Positions 1 to 8,641 of a stretch of DNA of 64,000 bases are shown piece by piece. The DNA is taken from assembly GCA_041686485.1 (NCBI GenBank), contig JAWLDT010000002.1, positions 24,272-88,271 on the forward strand, written 5' to 3'. This DNA comes from PUPG01 sp041686485. Its GTDB lineage: Bacteria > Bacteroidota > Bacteroidia > Bacteroidales > UBA7960. A model generated the notes under the pieces. The model did no database searches. It was not told the origin of the DNA and was given only the letters and a program-made list of their open reading frames with translations. The position numbers and the translations under genes were made by a program. Position 1 is the first letter of the stretch, and the number at the start of each line of letters is the position of its first letter.

Positions 1-176
1 GGGGTCTCTTCAAATTTTGCGCCAATCTCATCCAAACGCAGCTTTTCTTCAGGAGTCAACCATATGGGAAGACTTTCGGGGTCATCCCATTCAGGTTCCT
101 GGGCATATATTTCTGCAGGCAGAAAAAACAATAATATCAGAAGACATGGTAACACATTGACTAACGGTAACTTCAT
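1..176 (-). CDS. Secreted protein, N-terminal fragment (window edge)
   Basis: The reading frame opens with ATG at 174-176 and runs off the left edge, so only about 58 residues are visible. It begins with a clear signal peptide (Lys-2, then a run of Leu/Ile/Phe, cleavage likely after Ile-Tyr-Ala). An acidic stretch follows, with the segment LPIWLTPEEKLRLDEIG. That segment resembles the start of secreted agmatine/peptidylarginine deiminase-like proteins of Bacteroidota, but this rests on memory of a short motif only. The protein is exported; its function cannot be settled from this fragment. A TAnnTTTG box lies at 241-248, giving a leader of roughly 60 bases. Confidence 0.6.
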   Translation of the reverse strand, partial: MKLPLVNVLPCLLILLFFLPAEIYAQEPEWDDPESLPIWLTPEEKLRLDEIGAKFEET

Positions 177-240
177 AGACAAGTTTTTATTATTTTCTGG
201 AGATCGGATGTCAGCATTACTTCAACATCAACAAAACATA

Positions 241-248
241 CAAAATTA
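241..248 (-). promoter_or_regulatory. Possible -7 promoter box for the secreted protein
   Basis: On the minus strand the sequence reads TAATTTTG, an exact match to the Bacteroidota -7 consensus TAnnTTTG, 65 bases before the start codon at 176. No good TTTG -33 element is visible upstream, so the call rests on the -7 box and its placement. Confidence 0.4.
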
Positions 249-332
249 GACATTATCAGGTAATAAATAAAATGCCTTTCCTTTTCTTTGAACCGAAGCG
301 TATATTTTCATGTGAATTCGTAAACATAGCTG

Positions 333-361
333 TTGTGTTGTCAATTTAGCCCTTACCTTTG
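333..361 (+). promoter_or_regulatory. Promoter of the surface-glycan cluster
   Basis: A -7 box TACCTTTG sits at 354-361. A TTG-containing -33 region lies at 333-340, with spacing of roughly 17-19 bases. Transcription would start near 368, just before the start codon at 386. This is the only strong promoter seen before the first three glycan genes. Confidence 0.6.
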
Positions 362-385
362 TAAGGAATAGTCTGCAAAAAAATC

Positions 386-2074
386 ATGATCCCGGGTATG
401 GCACATCAGAAAAAGATACGTATCGGTCTACTGGTTGACGATAACATGCTCCCGGCCTGGGCTTTCGACATGATCAACGAGATCAGTCAAACCAACCACT
501 CCAGGATCGTCCTGATCATCAAAAAAAAATCAAAGAAAACCTGCCATTATCCTGATAAACCAGGTTGGAAAAACAGGCAACACTGGCTATTTTTTCTTTA
601 CCGGAAGTTTGAAAACCTGCTCTTTAAGCCCGTACCAAACGCGTTTGAGAAAAAAAACCTGTCGGACCTGCCGGTAAAATGTGAGATAATACCGGTTACT
701 CCAGAAGAAAAAGATGAATCGGATATCATTGCAGAAGATGATATGAACACTATCCGGCAATACCAGATAGATCTCTTCCTGCAAGTAGGTTTCAGGGCAT
801 TAAGGGGAGGCATCCTGAACTGTTCGGCCTATGGCATCTGGACACTGCAGGCAGGGAGCAAAAAAATTGTATGCAACGATTATGCAGGCATATGGGAATT
901 GCTCAACAAGGAAACTACCTCCACAATCCACATCATTGCGTACAGCGGGAATCAAAAAGACGGACAAGTGATCGGCAGATCTACGTTTCGCACTTTAGAC
1001 AACAGCATCAACTGGAACAGAAATACTTTTTTCTGGAAAGCCCGCCTGCTCATTCCCCGGCTGCTGGAAGCATTATCCCGCTCAAACAACGGTATCATTC
1101 CTGCACACACACCGACTGACAAAAGCTTTCCTCCGCCAGCAAAAAGACAAACGCCAAACCTTCCGGGAAACGCAGAACTTGTCCACAAAGTCTCCCGGCT
1201 TTTTTTTACCTACCTGAAACGAAAATTCTTCGGCCTGCTTTATCGTGAACAATGGGGACTGCTTGTACATTCGGGACAAGCAGGACACGTACCAGCCTCT
1301 TTTTCCGGATTCAAAAGGCTGATACCGCCAAAAGACCGCTTATGGGCAGACCCATTTGTTATACAGCAAAAGGGAAAGGATTATATCTTCATTGAAGAAA
1401 TGACTTTTCGGGGAAAAAAAGGGCATATAGCGGTGATGGAAGCGGAAGGCAAAGGACAGTACAGCACACCCCGCCCGGTCCTAAAACGCCCCTACCACCT
1501 TTCCTACCCTTTTATCTTCAGGCACAAAGACCAGCTCTATATGATGCCGGAGACCCTGCAGAACCAGTCCATTGAGCTCTATAAATGCCATATTTTCCCC
1601 GATAAATGGCAGTTTGAGAAAACCCTGATCAGCGATATCTCCGCCACAGACGCGACCCTCTTCAACTACCGGGACACCTTCTGGTTGTTTACAAGCGTGG
1701 ACACCCACCCGGGAACATCCATTAACGATGAGCTTTTCCTGTTTTATGCCAGTAGCCTGACCGATACACACTGGACACCGCATCCGCAAAACCCTATCGT
1801 GTCCGATGTGCGATTTGCCAGACCCGCCGGCAACTTATTTATCCAGAATGGCAAGCTTTACAGGCCTGCACAGGATTGCAGCAAACATTATGGCTATGGC
1901 ATGCAGATCATGGAGGTAACCACTATCAATAAAGAGACCTATGCCGAACAACATGCACAGTCAATATACCCTGAGTTGGCAAAAGAGAAAAAGATTGCGG
2001 GCACCCATACACTGAATTTTTCCGATAATTTGACGGTTAGTGACGGTATTTTTATAAGAAATAGATTATTTTGA
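386..2074 (+). CDS. Formyltransferase-like / GINT-like sugar transferase fusion
   Basis: 562 residues in two parts. Residues about 10-240 resemble the formyltransferase fold (start IRIGLLVDD; later DLFLQVGFRAL and a Gly-Ile-Trp segment). Residues about 290-562 resemble the N-terminal domain of plant glucosamine inositolphosphorylceramide transferase (GINT1), with the core FSGFKRLIPPKDRLWADPF at about 306-325. In Bacteroidota such proteins sit in exopolysaccharide clusters, and transfer of a sugar to a lipid or glycan is the likely role; the substrate is unknown. There is no signal peptide, so it should act in the cytoplasm. ATG at 386 is used; a second ATG at 398 is possible. It is followed after 92 bases by an acetyltransferase gene on the same strand. 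Confidence 0.7.
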   Translation: MIPGMAHQKKIRIGLLVDDNMLPAWAFDMINEISQTNHSRIVLIIKKKSKKTCHYPDKPGWKNRQHWLFFLYRKFENLLFKPVPNAFEKKNLSDLPVKCEIIPVTPEEKDESDIIAEDDMNTIRQYQIDLFLQVGFRALRGGILNCSAYGIWTLQAGSKKIVCNDYAGIWELLNKETTSTIHIIAYSGNQKDGQVIGRSTFRTLDNSINWNRNTFFWKARLLIPRLLEALSRSNNGIIPAHTPTDKSFPPPAKRQTPNLPGNAELVHKVSRLFFTYLKRKFFGLLYREQWGLLVHSGQAGHVPASFSGFKRLIPPKDRLWADPFVIQQKGKDYIFIEEMTFRGKKGHIAVMEAEGKGQYSTPRPVLKRPYHLSYPFIFRHKDQLYMMPETLQNQSIELYKCHIFPDKWQFEKTLISDISATDATLFNYRDTFWLFTSVDTHPGTSINDELFLFYASSLTDTHWTPHPQNPIVSDVRFARPAGNLFIQNGKLYRPAQDCSKHYGYGMQIMEVTTINKETYAEQHAQSIYPELAKEKKIAGTHTLNFSDNLTVSDGIFIRNRLF

Positions 2075-2166
2075 CAACCAGAATGATGTAAAAGAAGATC
2101 TTTGCCATAGAATAAAACAAATCAGGTTTATTATGAAATTTAGCTTTATTAGTCCCTTACAAGCAA

Positions 2167-3228
2167 ATGACCAACCCTGACATCCATATTCTTCGATACG
2201 ACTCGAAATACAAGGAAAGCATCCTTTCCCTATTGGGTTATCTTTGGCGTGATCTGGATGAAACGCAGCAACGGGAATTATTTACATGGCGTTATTTACA
2301 GAATCCTTTTACAACAAACCCGGTGATATACCTGGCCATCCACCAGGACCGGGTTATCGGGTTCAGGGGCTTTGTCGTTCACCATTTCGTAAAAGGACAA
2401 TCGGAACCGTTTCCGGTTTTTAGCCCGGCAGATACCATCATTCATCCTGACTACAGGGGTAAAGGGTTGTTTTATCGTCTGAATCAATCCTTTTTTGAAG
2501 ATGTTCAATTTCCCGGTATGAACAAAGGGATTATTCTGAACCTGTCTTCCAATGAGCAGAGCACTCCGCTCAACCTGAAACAGGGCTGGCAGGCCACCGA
2601 TGGCCTCAAACGATTTGGTCTCCGTTTCTCTTTCCGAAACACACTCCTTATTCGTTCGGGGTTGGGAAACGCAGAATGGCCAAAAACCAGCAGCATCCAG
2701 GGACGTGGTTTTCAGATAGGAATTGGAAACACCCCACGCACTGCTGAACTTGCTGCTTTTTATTTAAGAAACCGTCCTCAGAACAGGCTCACCCTCCTGC
2801 GGAATGCATCATTTTACAGGTGGCGATACGATGATGAAAGTGGTTGTTATCGTTTTGTATATCATTACCGGCATGGCGAGCTGACCGGTTATCTGATCAT
2901 AAAAAAGCTGAGTAACACCCAATATCTGTTATGGGAATATGCTGCCATCAATCCGCAAGTACTTCGCCGGATGATCAACAAGGCTATACAAAAATTACGG
3001 ATCCCATTTTTGCGCACCTGGGTGTTGTCAGCGAATGACAGCAAATGGTTGTGGAAGTGTGGATTTGTCGCGCCACCAACCAGGCTGTGGCAGCTTTTAG
3101 GCAAAATACGTCTTCCGGTTCTCGTCCGACCGGTTAAAGAACGGTATCAGGAGGAAGATTTTATTTTGGAGGGGCTTGACATCCGTTCAATAGAAAACTG
3201 GCAGCTTTTCCTGTCCGACCGGCACTAA
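2167..3228 (+). CDS. GNAT-family N-acetyltransferase of a glycan cluster
   Basis: 353 residues. The N-terminal half carries the GNAT fold: a beta strand with VIGFRGFVV, then FSPADTIIHPDYRGKG at about 84-100, whose RGKG is the acetyl-CoA pyrophosphate loop. The C-terminal half looks like a second, degenerate GNAT repeat (YLIIKKL, then LRTWVLSAND). Proteins of this size and pattern are common in polysaccharide loci of Bacteroidota and probably acylate a sugar amine or a lipid-linked intermediate; the acceptor is inferred only from context. The start follows an AT-rich spacer with a weak TAGCTTTA box at 2141-2148. It could be co-transcribed with the upstream gene. Confidence 0.7.
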   Translation: MTNPDIHILRYDSKYKESILSLLGYLWRDLDETQQRELFTWRYLQNPFTTNPVIYLAIHQDRVIGFRGFVVHHFVKGQSEPFPVFSPADTIIHPDYRGKGLFYRLNQSFFEDVQFPGMNKGIILNLSSNEQSTPLNLKQGWQATDGLKRFGLRFSFRNTLLIRSGLGNAEWPKTSSIQGRGFQIGIGNTPRTAELAAFYLRNRPQNRLTLLRNASFYRWRYDDESGCYRFVYHYRHGELTGYLIIKKLSNTQYLLWEYAAINPQVLRRMINKAIQKLRIPFLRTWVLSANDSKWLWKCGFVAPPTRLWQLLGKIRLPVLVRPVKERYQEEDFILEGLDIRSIENWQLFLSDRH

Positions 3229-3534
3229 CCGCCTCGTTGCAGCTATTGAAGCGGTAAAGGCAAGCTCCGGGTTGAGCGTACATCAATATGAGAAAAATAT
3301 GGAGAAAAGTATAGCCCATCATTGAATACTTTCTAAAACAAGTTACAGAAGAAAAAAGACGGAAACAGATCGGATACCAGATAAACAAAAGGGTTTCAGT
3401 CGCACGGGAAGTTCTGTCAAATAACCGGAATACATGCAGTAGCCGGGGTTACGGTCTGCCATCAGGAAATTGTAACAATGGGTTCATATCAAAGACAAAA
3501 AAAGCGGATCCTTCTCAGAAGGATCCGCCTGCAG
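3229..3534. other. Intergenic stretch before tRNA-His terminator
   Basis: About 300 bases between the acetyltransferase stop and the tRNA-His gene. I see no credible gene: the short open frames on the minus strand begin inside the acetyltransferase gene and have no recognisable protein pattern. The only clear element is the tRNA-His terminator at 3496-3528. Confidence 0.6.
3496..3528 (-). terminator. Intrinsic terminator of tRNA-His
   Basis: A near-perfect inverted repeat (GCGGATCCTT / AAGGATCCGC, 3504-3528, five-base loop) is followed on the minus strand by a run of seven or eight T. It lies just 3' of tRNA-His and fits a rho-independent terminator for that transcript. Confidence 0.85.
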
Positions 3535-3609
3535 GGTGACTGATGGGATTCGAACCCACGACCCCCAGAACCACAATCTGGTGCTCTAACCTGCTGAGCT
3601 ACAGTCACC
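3535..3609 (-). tRNA. tRNA-His (GTG anticodon)
   Basis: On the minus strand the cloverleaf is complete: acceptor arms GTGACTG / CAGTCAC, a D arm with AGCTCAG, anticodon GTG in the loop ATTGTGG, and a T arm with GGTTCGAATCC. The position before the acceptor is G (3609) and the discriminator is C (3535), the G-1:C73 pair that marks histidine tRNAs. CCA is not encoded. A TATATTTG box lies upstream at 3624-3631. Confidence 0.97.
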
Positions 3610-3623
3610 GTTTAATTGCGGTG

Positions 3624-3631
3624 CAAATATA
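3624..3631 (-). promoter_or_regulatory. -7 box of the tRNA-His promoter
   Basis: TATATTTG on the minus strand, an exact TAnnTTTG, 15 bases before the tRNA 5' end. A -33 box is not obvious. Confidence 0.55.
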
Positions 3632-3691
3632 CATTATTTTTCCGAAATTTGTGACCCAACACTCACAAATTTCTTTACCTAGCTGATATCC

Positions 3692-4990
3692 ATGATACCT
3701 GCCATCAGACGTTTTTTCGGCCTGGAACACATTCGTCATTTCATGACCTTGTTTTCCAGCTCGGTAATCGGGCAGGGCCTCTCCCTGGCACTCTCGCCTT
3801 TACTTTCCAGGCTCTTCACGCCGGAAGATTTTGGTTTGGTAGCTTTATATCTGGGTATTATCAGTGTGATGTCGGTCATTACCACGGGTAAATATGAGCA
3901 AGCCATCATGCTTCCCCGGGAAGATAAAGCAGCCGTCCATCTGTTCAGGCTGGTGCTCGTCACGGCCCTGGTCATTTCGCTAATCACGGCGATCCTGTCG
4001 GTCACCTTAAATCAGTTCATAACAGGTCTTTTAGGCAACCCGGACATCAGCCCCTGGCTCTATGTCCTTCCCGTAAGTCTGATGCTCCATGCCATGATCC
4101 ATTCCGCGACGTTCTATTCGAACCGCACCAAAAAGTTTAGTCGCATCGCACAAACCACCCTGACCCAGAACATCTCCCTGAACGGGGTACGTGTTCTAAC
4201 CGGTTGGTTCCAGACACCTGTAAATGGCCTGGTCCTTGGCCAGCTTGCCGGTCATTTTGCCGCTATGGGCTCTATTTTTTGGAAAACGCTAAAACAGATC
4301 CGCAGATTGCATGTCCCGTTCTCATTTTCTGCCTTGAAAAAGCAGGCTTCTGTTTATTCACAATACCCACGGTTCAATATGCCGGTGAGCCTCACCAACA
4401 ACCTTTCAGGCAGCCTCCCCATCTTTCTGTTTACCTGGGGCTTTTCGGCAGAGGTAGCCGGCCTTTATGCCTTCGGGTACACCTTTGTGTTTCGCCCCGT
4501 CAGTCTGTTCTCCCAGTCAACACAACAGGTGCTTTCTCAAAAGATGATCGAAAACCATCACCACGGTAAATCCATCTATCCTTCCCTGAAAAAGATGGTG
4601 CAACGTTTTTTTCTGGCCGGCATCATCCCCCTGATCATCTTTGCCATCTGGGCGCCTGACCTGTTTGCCTTTGTTTTTTCAGAAAATTATGAGACATCCG
4701 GCAAATACCTGCAAATTCTGAGTCCCTGGCTGTTTATGGTGTTTCTGACCAGCCCCCTGACCTTTATTCACGAGCTGTTTTTCAGACAGAAAAAGGCCAT
4801 GATCATTGACATTGTTTACCTGGTATTACGTTTCTTTGCGCTGATGACCGGTATCTGGCTCCAGGATGTTATGATCGCCCTGATCCTGTTTTCGGCCGTC
4901 AGCACCCTGACCATCGGCTATAAGCTCCTCTGGTATATGCAGCTGGCCAGGAGCCGGCAACACACAAATCCAACACAAACAGCTTCATGA
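3692..4990 (+). CDS. Wzx-type oligosaccharide flippase
   Basis: 432 residues, almost entirely hydrophobic, with about a dozen predicted membrane helices. The N-terminal pattern (SSVIGQGLSLALSPLLSRLF, then PEDFGLVALYL) is typical of polysaccharide-biosynthesis flippases of the MOP superfamily. These move lipid-linked repeat units across the inner membrane. Its stop overlaps the start of the next gene by four bases (ATGA at 4987-4990), so it is translationally coupled to the glycosyltransferase. The spacer to tRNA-His on the other strand holds divergent regulatory sequence; no exact TAnnTTTG for this gene was found. Confidence 0.88.
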   Translation: MIPAIRRFFGLEHIRHFMTLFSSSVIGQGLSLALSPLLSRLFTPEDFGLVALYLGIISVMSVITTGKYEQAIMLPREDKAAVHLFRLVLVTALVISLITAILSVTLNQFITGLLGNPDISPWLYVLPVSLMLHAMIHSATFYSNRTKKFSRIAQTTLTQNISLNGVRVLTGWFQTPVNGLVLGQLAGHFAAMGSIFWKTLKQIRRLHVPFSFSALKKQASVYSQYPRFNMPVSLTNNLSGSLPIFLFTWGFSAEVAGLYAFGYTFVFRPVSLFSQSTQQVLSQKMIENHHHGKSIYPSLKKMVQRFFLAGIIPLIIFAIWAPDLFAFVFSENYETSGKYLQILSPWLFMVFLTSPLTFIHELFFRQKKAMIIDIVYLVLRFFALMTGIWLQDVMIALILFSAVSTLTIGYKLLWYMQLARSRQHTNPTQTAS

Positions 4991-6189
4991 CAGACACTAA
5001 ACATCTATCCATCGTTGTACTCCCCTCATGGTATCCACCGGCAGGCGGAGCGTTCTTCCGGGAGCACAGCCGGGCACTCTCCGTAATCGGGATAGATGTC
5101 AGCGTGCTGGCGCCGGTCGAACTGGGAATCACCGACAATCCGGTGGCATACCTCACATTTTCAGGTCACCTAAGCGGCGAAAACCAGGCACATTTCAGGG
5201 AGCTAAGGCAATGGCAGCGGCGAATCCCGCTGGTCAACAAGCTGAACGTCAGACGGTGGGTAAACCAGGCGATCAACATGTACCAGGCACATACGAAGCA
5301 GCATGGCCATCCCGATATCATCCAGGCTCACAGCGCCATGTGGGCAGGACTGGCAGCGGCCGGTATTAAAAAAAGATTCGGCACGCCCTATGTGATCACC
5401 GAACACCGCGGCCGGTTCACCCATCACAATGACCATGCACGAAAGCTGATTAAATCCTGGCATAAACCGTTATTGAAAGAAGCCTTTACCAAAGCGGATC
5501 ATATTGTACCCGTGAGTGTAGCCCTGCAACGGGGCATCATGCAGCTGGCGCCGGAAAGCCATAGAAAACTGTCTGTAATACCCAACATGACAGATACAAG
5601 GCTTTTTATCCCGGCCGAAACCAGCAAGTCCCCGGAGGAGCCTTTCACCTTCATGTGCGTGGCCAGTCTCGAGAAGCTCAAAGGGGTTGATGTGCTACTC
5701 AACGCTTTCGCCCGTTTGCAAGAGAGAATAAATCATCCGGTGAAACTGGTTATCGGCGGGGATGGTGATCAGCGCAAAGCATTGGAAGCACTGCGCAACA
5801 GACTGGGCCTTGATGCGGATGTGGAATTCACCGGGAAGCTTGCACGTCCTGAGCTGGTGAAGCACCTTCAGAAGGCTCATGCCTTCGTGCTACCATCAAT
5901 GTTTGAGGCTTTCGGGGTTGTCATCATCGAGGCTATGGCCTGCGCCCTTCCGGTGATCGCCACGCGGTCGGGCGGGCCTGAAAGCATCGTAACCAAACAA
6001 ACCGGGTTGCTCGTGCCTCCGGAAGACCCCGGAAGCATGGCCTCTGCCATGGAAGCAATGATCAACAGCTACAAAAACTATAACCCAGACATTATTCGCC
6101 AATATGCTGAAAAACACTTTAGTCGTGAGGGAATAGCAAACCGGTATCTCCGGCTTTACGAAAAGCTATTGACCGGCAAAACCAGGTAG
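4987..6189 (+). CDS. GT4-family glycosyltransferase
   Basis: 400 residues with the two-domain GT-B layout. The N-terminal acceptor domain starts SIVVLPSWYPP and contains DIIQAHSAMWAG and VITEHRGRF. The C-terminal nucleotide-sugar domain has VASLEKLKGVDVLL, then LVIGGDGDQR. The EX7E motif is present as E307 ... E315 (FEAFGVVIIEAMA), followed by PVIATRSGGPESIV. It transfers a sugar from an NDP-sugar to a glycan intermediate with retention; donor and acceptor are unknown. It overlaps the flippase gene and is nine bases before the next possible start, so flippase, this gene and the amide ligase form one unit. Confidence 0.88.
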   Translation: MTDTKHLSIVVLPSWYPPAGGAFFREHSRALSVIGIDVSVLAPVELGITDNPVAYLTFSGHLSGENQAHFRELRQWQRRIPLVNKLNVRRWVNQAINMYQAHTKQHGHPDIIQAHSAMWAGLAAAGIKKRFGTPYVITEHRGRFTHHNDHARKLIKSWHKPLLKEAFTKADHIVPVSVALQRGIMQLAPESHRKLSVIPNMTDTRLFIPAETSKSPEEPFTFMCVASLEKLKGVDVLLNAFARLQERINHPVKLVIGGDGDQRKALEALRNRLGLDADVEFTGKLARPELVKHLQKAHAFVLPSMFEAFGVVIIEAMACALPVIATRSGGPESIVTKQTGLLVPPEDPGSMASAMEAMINSYKNYNPDIIRQYAEKHFSREGIANRYLRLYEKLLTGKTR

Positions 6190-6249
6190 CGATTTTCTTT
6201 GCCAAAGAGAAACAGAACAAAACCAACATACAGTTTGAAACAAACGAAC

Positions 6250-7854
6250 ATGCCGTCAATCAACACAAGCATCAACAAAGGATTTTCCTGGAAAACCCAT
6301 GAACATATCTCCTTCAAAGGATATGCCTATGACCAGGAAGGGGATTTCCTGACAGGAAGTGACGCCATCGCCCTCTTCATGCACATAGAAACCGCTGAAA
6401 GCCTCTCTGCCCTGCTGCGTGAGCTTGACGGTGCTTTTACGGTCATCATCCGCAAACATGACGGGGTGCTTATCGGGGTAGACACCATGGCTATGTTTCC
6501 GGTTTTTTACACCTTCTCGGATAACCAATGGCTGGTCGCGGACGATGCAGCCTCCCTGGCGGCACAGAAACCTGGCAAACAGTTGAACGAAACCGTATTG
6601 CCGGAATTTCTTGCGGGTGGCTTTGTGATGGGGTGCGACACCCTGATCCGGGGCATTTACAAATGCCGGGCCGGAGAGGTGCTGTTCCTTCCAAATCAGG
6701 GCAAACCCCGGCACCAGACTTATCACTGGTTTCTGCCACCATCTTTCACTGAGAAAGATTACCCTGTGCTAAAAAAAGAATTATCCGCTATTCTGGACAA
6801 GGTAACCGAACGCCTGATCCGATCGCTGGATGGTCGGCCCGCTGTTATCCCTTTAAGCGGCGGTTACGACTCCCGGCTGATCGCCTGCATGCTTAAAAAG
6901 GCCGGTTACCAAAACACCATCTGCTTTACCTATGGAAGGCCTAACAAGGAATCCGAACTAAGCCAACGTGTCGCTGAAAAACTGGGTTTCCCGTGGTTCT
7001 TCACCGACTACCGCGGGGTTTACACAAGAACCCTTACAGAAGATCCGGAATTCCTGGCATATTGTGACCATGCCGGACACCTCTCGTCCATGCCCTTCCT
7101 TCAGGATTATTTCGCGGTCAGGAATATGCGTGAACAAGGCATATTGCATGATGATAGCGTATTCATCCCCGGCCATACCGGCGATTATGTGGCCGGCAGC
7201 TACCTGGAAAAAACCATCAGAACAAACAACCGGGAAAAGACAAGGGCAGCATATTTGATTGATAAGTATTTCAAATTTCTTCTTTTATCTAAAAAAGAAA
7301 AAGCAACCCTTACTGAGCGGCTCAATAGGTGGTTTGCACGGTATAGTCCGCCTGAAACAGAGGAGGTGCCCGGCTATGATATCTATATGGAGGACTGGGA
7401 ATTAAAGGAAAAATTTGCCGGTTTTATATTTAATTCGGCTAATGTATTTCCGTTTTTTGGATATGCGTTTCGTCTGCCGCTTTGGGATAAGGTATTCAGA
7501 GAATTTTTCAGAAAGATTCCTTTTCAATACCGCTCCTACAAGAGATTGTATGATGAGGTGATCCAGGAAAAATACTTCAGGCCTTTCGGGGTTTCTTTTT
7601 CAGATGAGATTGGGGAAACGCCCCGGAAGATCAAGCGACAAAAGCGAAAAAAGCTTTTACGGCCATTTATACCCGCTTTTATTCGGAAAAAACGTATGCG
7701 GGACCGGGATTATCTATGCTATCACAGGCTGACCCGCCCGATGAAACAGGATTTAAAGATTCATGGTACACAAGTACGCAGGCATATCAACGATTATAAC
7801 GCGATAATTACACAGTGGTATATCCAAGAAGCCCAAAAACGATGCGATACATGA
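6250..7854 (+). CDS. Asparagine-synthetase-like amide ligase, no N-terminal Cys
   Basis: 534 residues from ATG 6250; an in-frame TTG at 6199 would add 17 residues of uncharacteristic, basic sequence and is less likely. Residues about 1-180 match a class II glutamine amidotransferase fold in outline (ELDGAFTVII, then GVDTMAMFPVFYT), but the catalytic Cys-2 of true asparagine synthetase is absent. Residues about 195-400 are the ATP-pyrophosphatase domain with the PP-loop SGGYDS at 203-208. Such proteins in glycan clusters probably form an amide on a sugar acid or an amino-sugar conjugate, using ammonia or another amine; the substrate is unknown. It is the last gene of the cluster. The C-terminal region is very basic (KRQKRKKLLRP). 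Confidence 0.75.
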   Translation: MPSINTSINKGFSWKTHEHISFKGYAYDQEGDFLTGSDAIALFMHIETAESLSALLRELDGAFTVIIRKHDGVLIGVDTMAMFPVFYTFSDNQWLVADDAASLAAQKPGKQLNETVLPEFLAGGFVMGCDTLIRGIYKCRAGEVLFLPNQGKPRHQTYHWFLPPSFTEKDYPVLKKELSAILDKVTERLIRSLDGRPAVIPLSGGYDSRLIACMLKKAGYQNTICFTYGRPNKESELSQRVAEKLGFPWFFTDYRGVYTRTLTEDPEFLAYCDHAGHLSSMPFLQDYFAVRNMREQGILHDDSVFIPGHTGDYVAGSYLEKTIRTNNREKTRAAYLIDKYFKFLLLSKKEKATLTERLNRWFARYSPPETEEVPGYDIYMEDWELKEKFAGFIFNSANVFPFFGYAFRLPLWDKVFREFFRKIPFQYRSYKRLYDEVIQEKYFRPFGVSFSDEIGETPRKIKRQKRKKLLRPFIPAFIRKKRMRDRDYLCYHRLTRPMKQDLKIHGTQVRRHINDYNAIITQWYIQEAQKRCDT

Positions 7855-7966
7855 ACTGGCGCGAGGGGCTAAGAACAGACCAATGTATACCATCCATTAT
7901 ACAGAAATCTTACCCTTACAATATAAGGTGGGTTTATTGGCATGACGATCTAACACAGGTCTGCAT

Positions 7967-8524
7967 CTACTCTTCCGGTTCAATCTGTCCTTCGAAGCTT
8001 TCCAAATAAGCATCCAGATCGGAATCCTCTTTAAAAACCCCTTCGCCAAAAAAAGACAACACCGCTTCCATGCTGTGGGGAGGTCTGAATCCCGGGATAG
8101 CCGTTATCAGGTTAAGGTTTTCATCAAAAAAAGCAATGGAAGGGTAGCTCATTTTTCCCTGCAACAGTGCAATAGCGAAATTATGCGTAGGACGGCGATC
8201 ACCGAGGTTGTTATTTTCATAGGTTGTTCCCCGGAACTCAATCGGCTCCTCCTGTTCGGCATTCAATTTCACAGGATAGAAGTTATTGTTAAGGTAATCT
8301 GCAATAACGGGATGCGCATATGTTTGTGATGACATACGGCGGCACCAGCCACACCAGTCTGTATATACATCAACAAAAACCATTTTGGGTTCTTCTTCCA
8401 CTTTTTCCTGGGCCTCTTCCATTGTAAGCCAATTGACATCATTATTGGCGGATGCTTCATTTACTCCACTCATGAGGAGCGACATAACCAAAACAAGGAA
8501 TAGGGATTTAGCGGATTGTTTCAT
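7967..8524 (-). CDS. Exported thioredoxin-fold protein
   Basis: 185 residues. A signal peptide spans about 1-26 (Lys-2, LFLVLVMSLLMS, cleavage near ASA). The redox site CGWC is at 58-61 within VDVYTDWCGWC, and a cis-proline region MSYPSIAFFD follows. The distance between these and the acidic C-terminal tail fits the DUF255/thioredoxin-like group rather than a classical 110-residue thioredoxin. It should act in the periplasm as a disulfide reductase or isomerase. It converges on the amide-ligase gene, 112 bases away, and has its own promoter box (8550-8557). Its partner proteins cannot be told from context. Confidence 0.85.
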   Translation of the reverse strand: MKQSAKSLFLVLVMSLLMSGVNEASANNDVNWLTMEEAQEKVEEEPKMVFVDVYTDWCGWCRRMSSQTYAHPVIADYLNNNFYPVKLNAEQEEPIEFRGTTYENNNLGDRRPTHNFAIALLQGKMSYPSIAFFDENLNLITAIPGFRPPHSMEAVLSFFGEGVFKEDSDLDAYLESFEGQIEPEE

Positions 8525-8549
8525 AGTAAGTACATTTTTTCGTTACATG

Positions 8550-8557
8550 CAAAGATA
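8550..8557 (-). promoter_or_regulatory. -7 box for the thioredoxin-like gene
   Basis: TATCTTTG on the minus strand, exact TAnnTTTG, 26 bases before the start codon. A T-rich stretch at the -33 position is a possible partner. Confidence 0.55.
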
Positions 8558-8621
8558 ATTGAACTGCTGATAAAAACATGAGCCTTCATAAAATAACACA
8601 CGGCTATTACATATTGTTTGT

Positions 8622-8629
8622 TACATTTG
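8622..8629 (+). promoter_or_regulatory. -7 box for the permease gene
   Basis: TACATTTG, exact TAnnTTTG, about 13 bases before the GTG start at 8642, which implies a very short leader. No convincing -33 box is visible. Confidence 0.45.
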
Positions 8630-8641
8630 TTCAAATTCTGA

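Noticed and set aside
3161..3388. A 75-codon minus-strand frame after the acetyltransferase
   Set aside because: It begins in non-coding DNA and ends inside the acetyltransferase gene on the opposite strand; no family pattern.
6199..6249. TTG start for the amide ligase
   Set aside because: ATG 6250 is stronger and the added residues are basic and unlike the family; kept only as an alternative.
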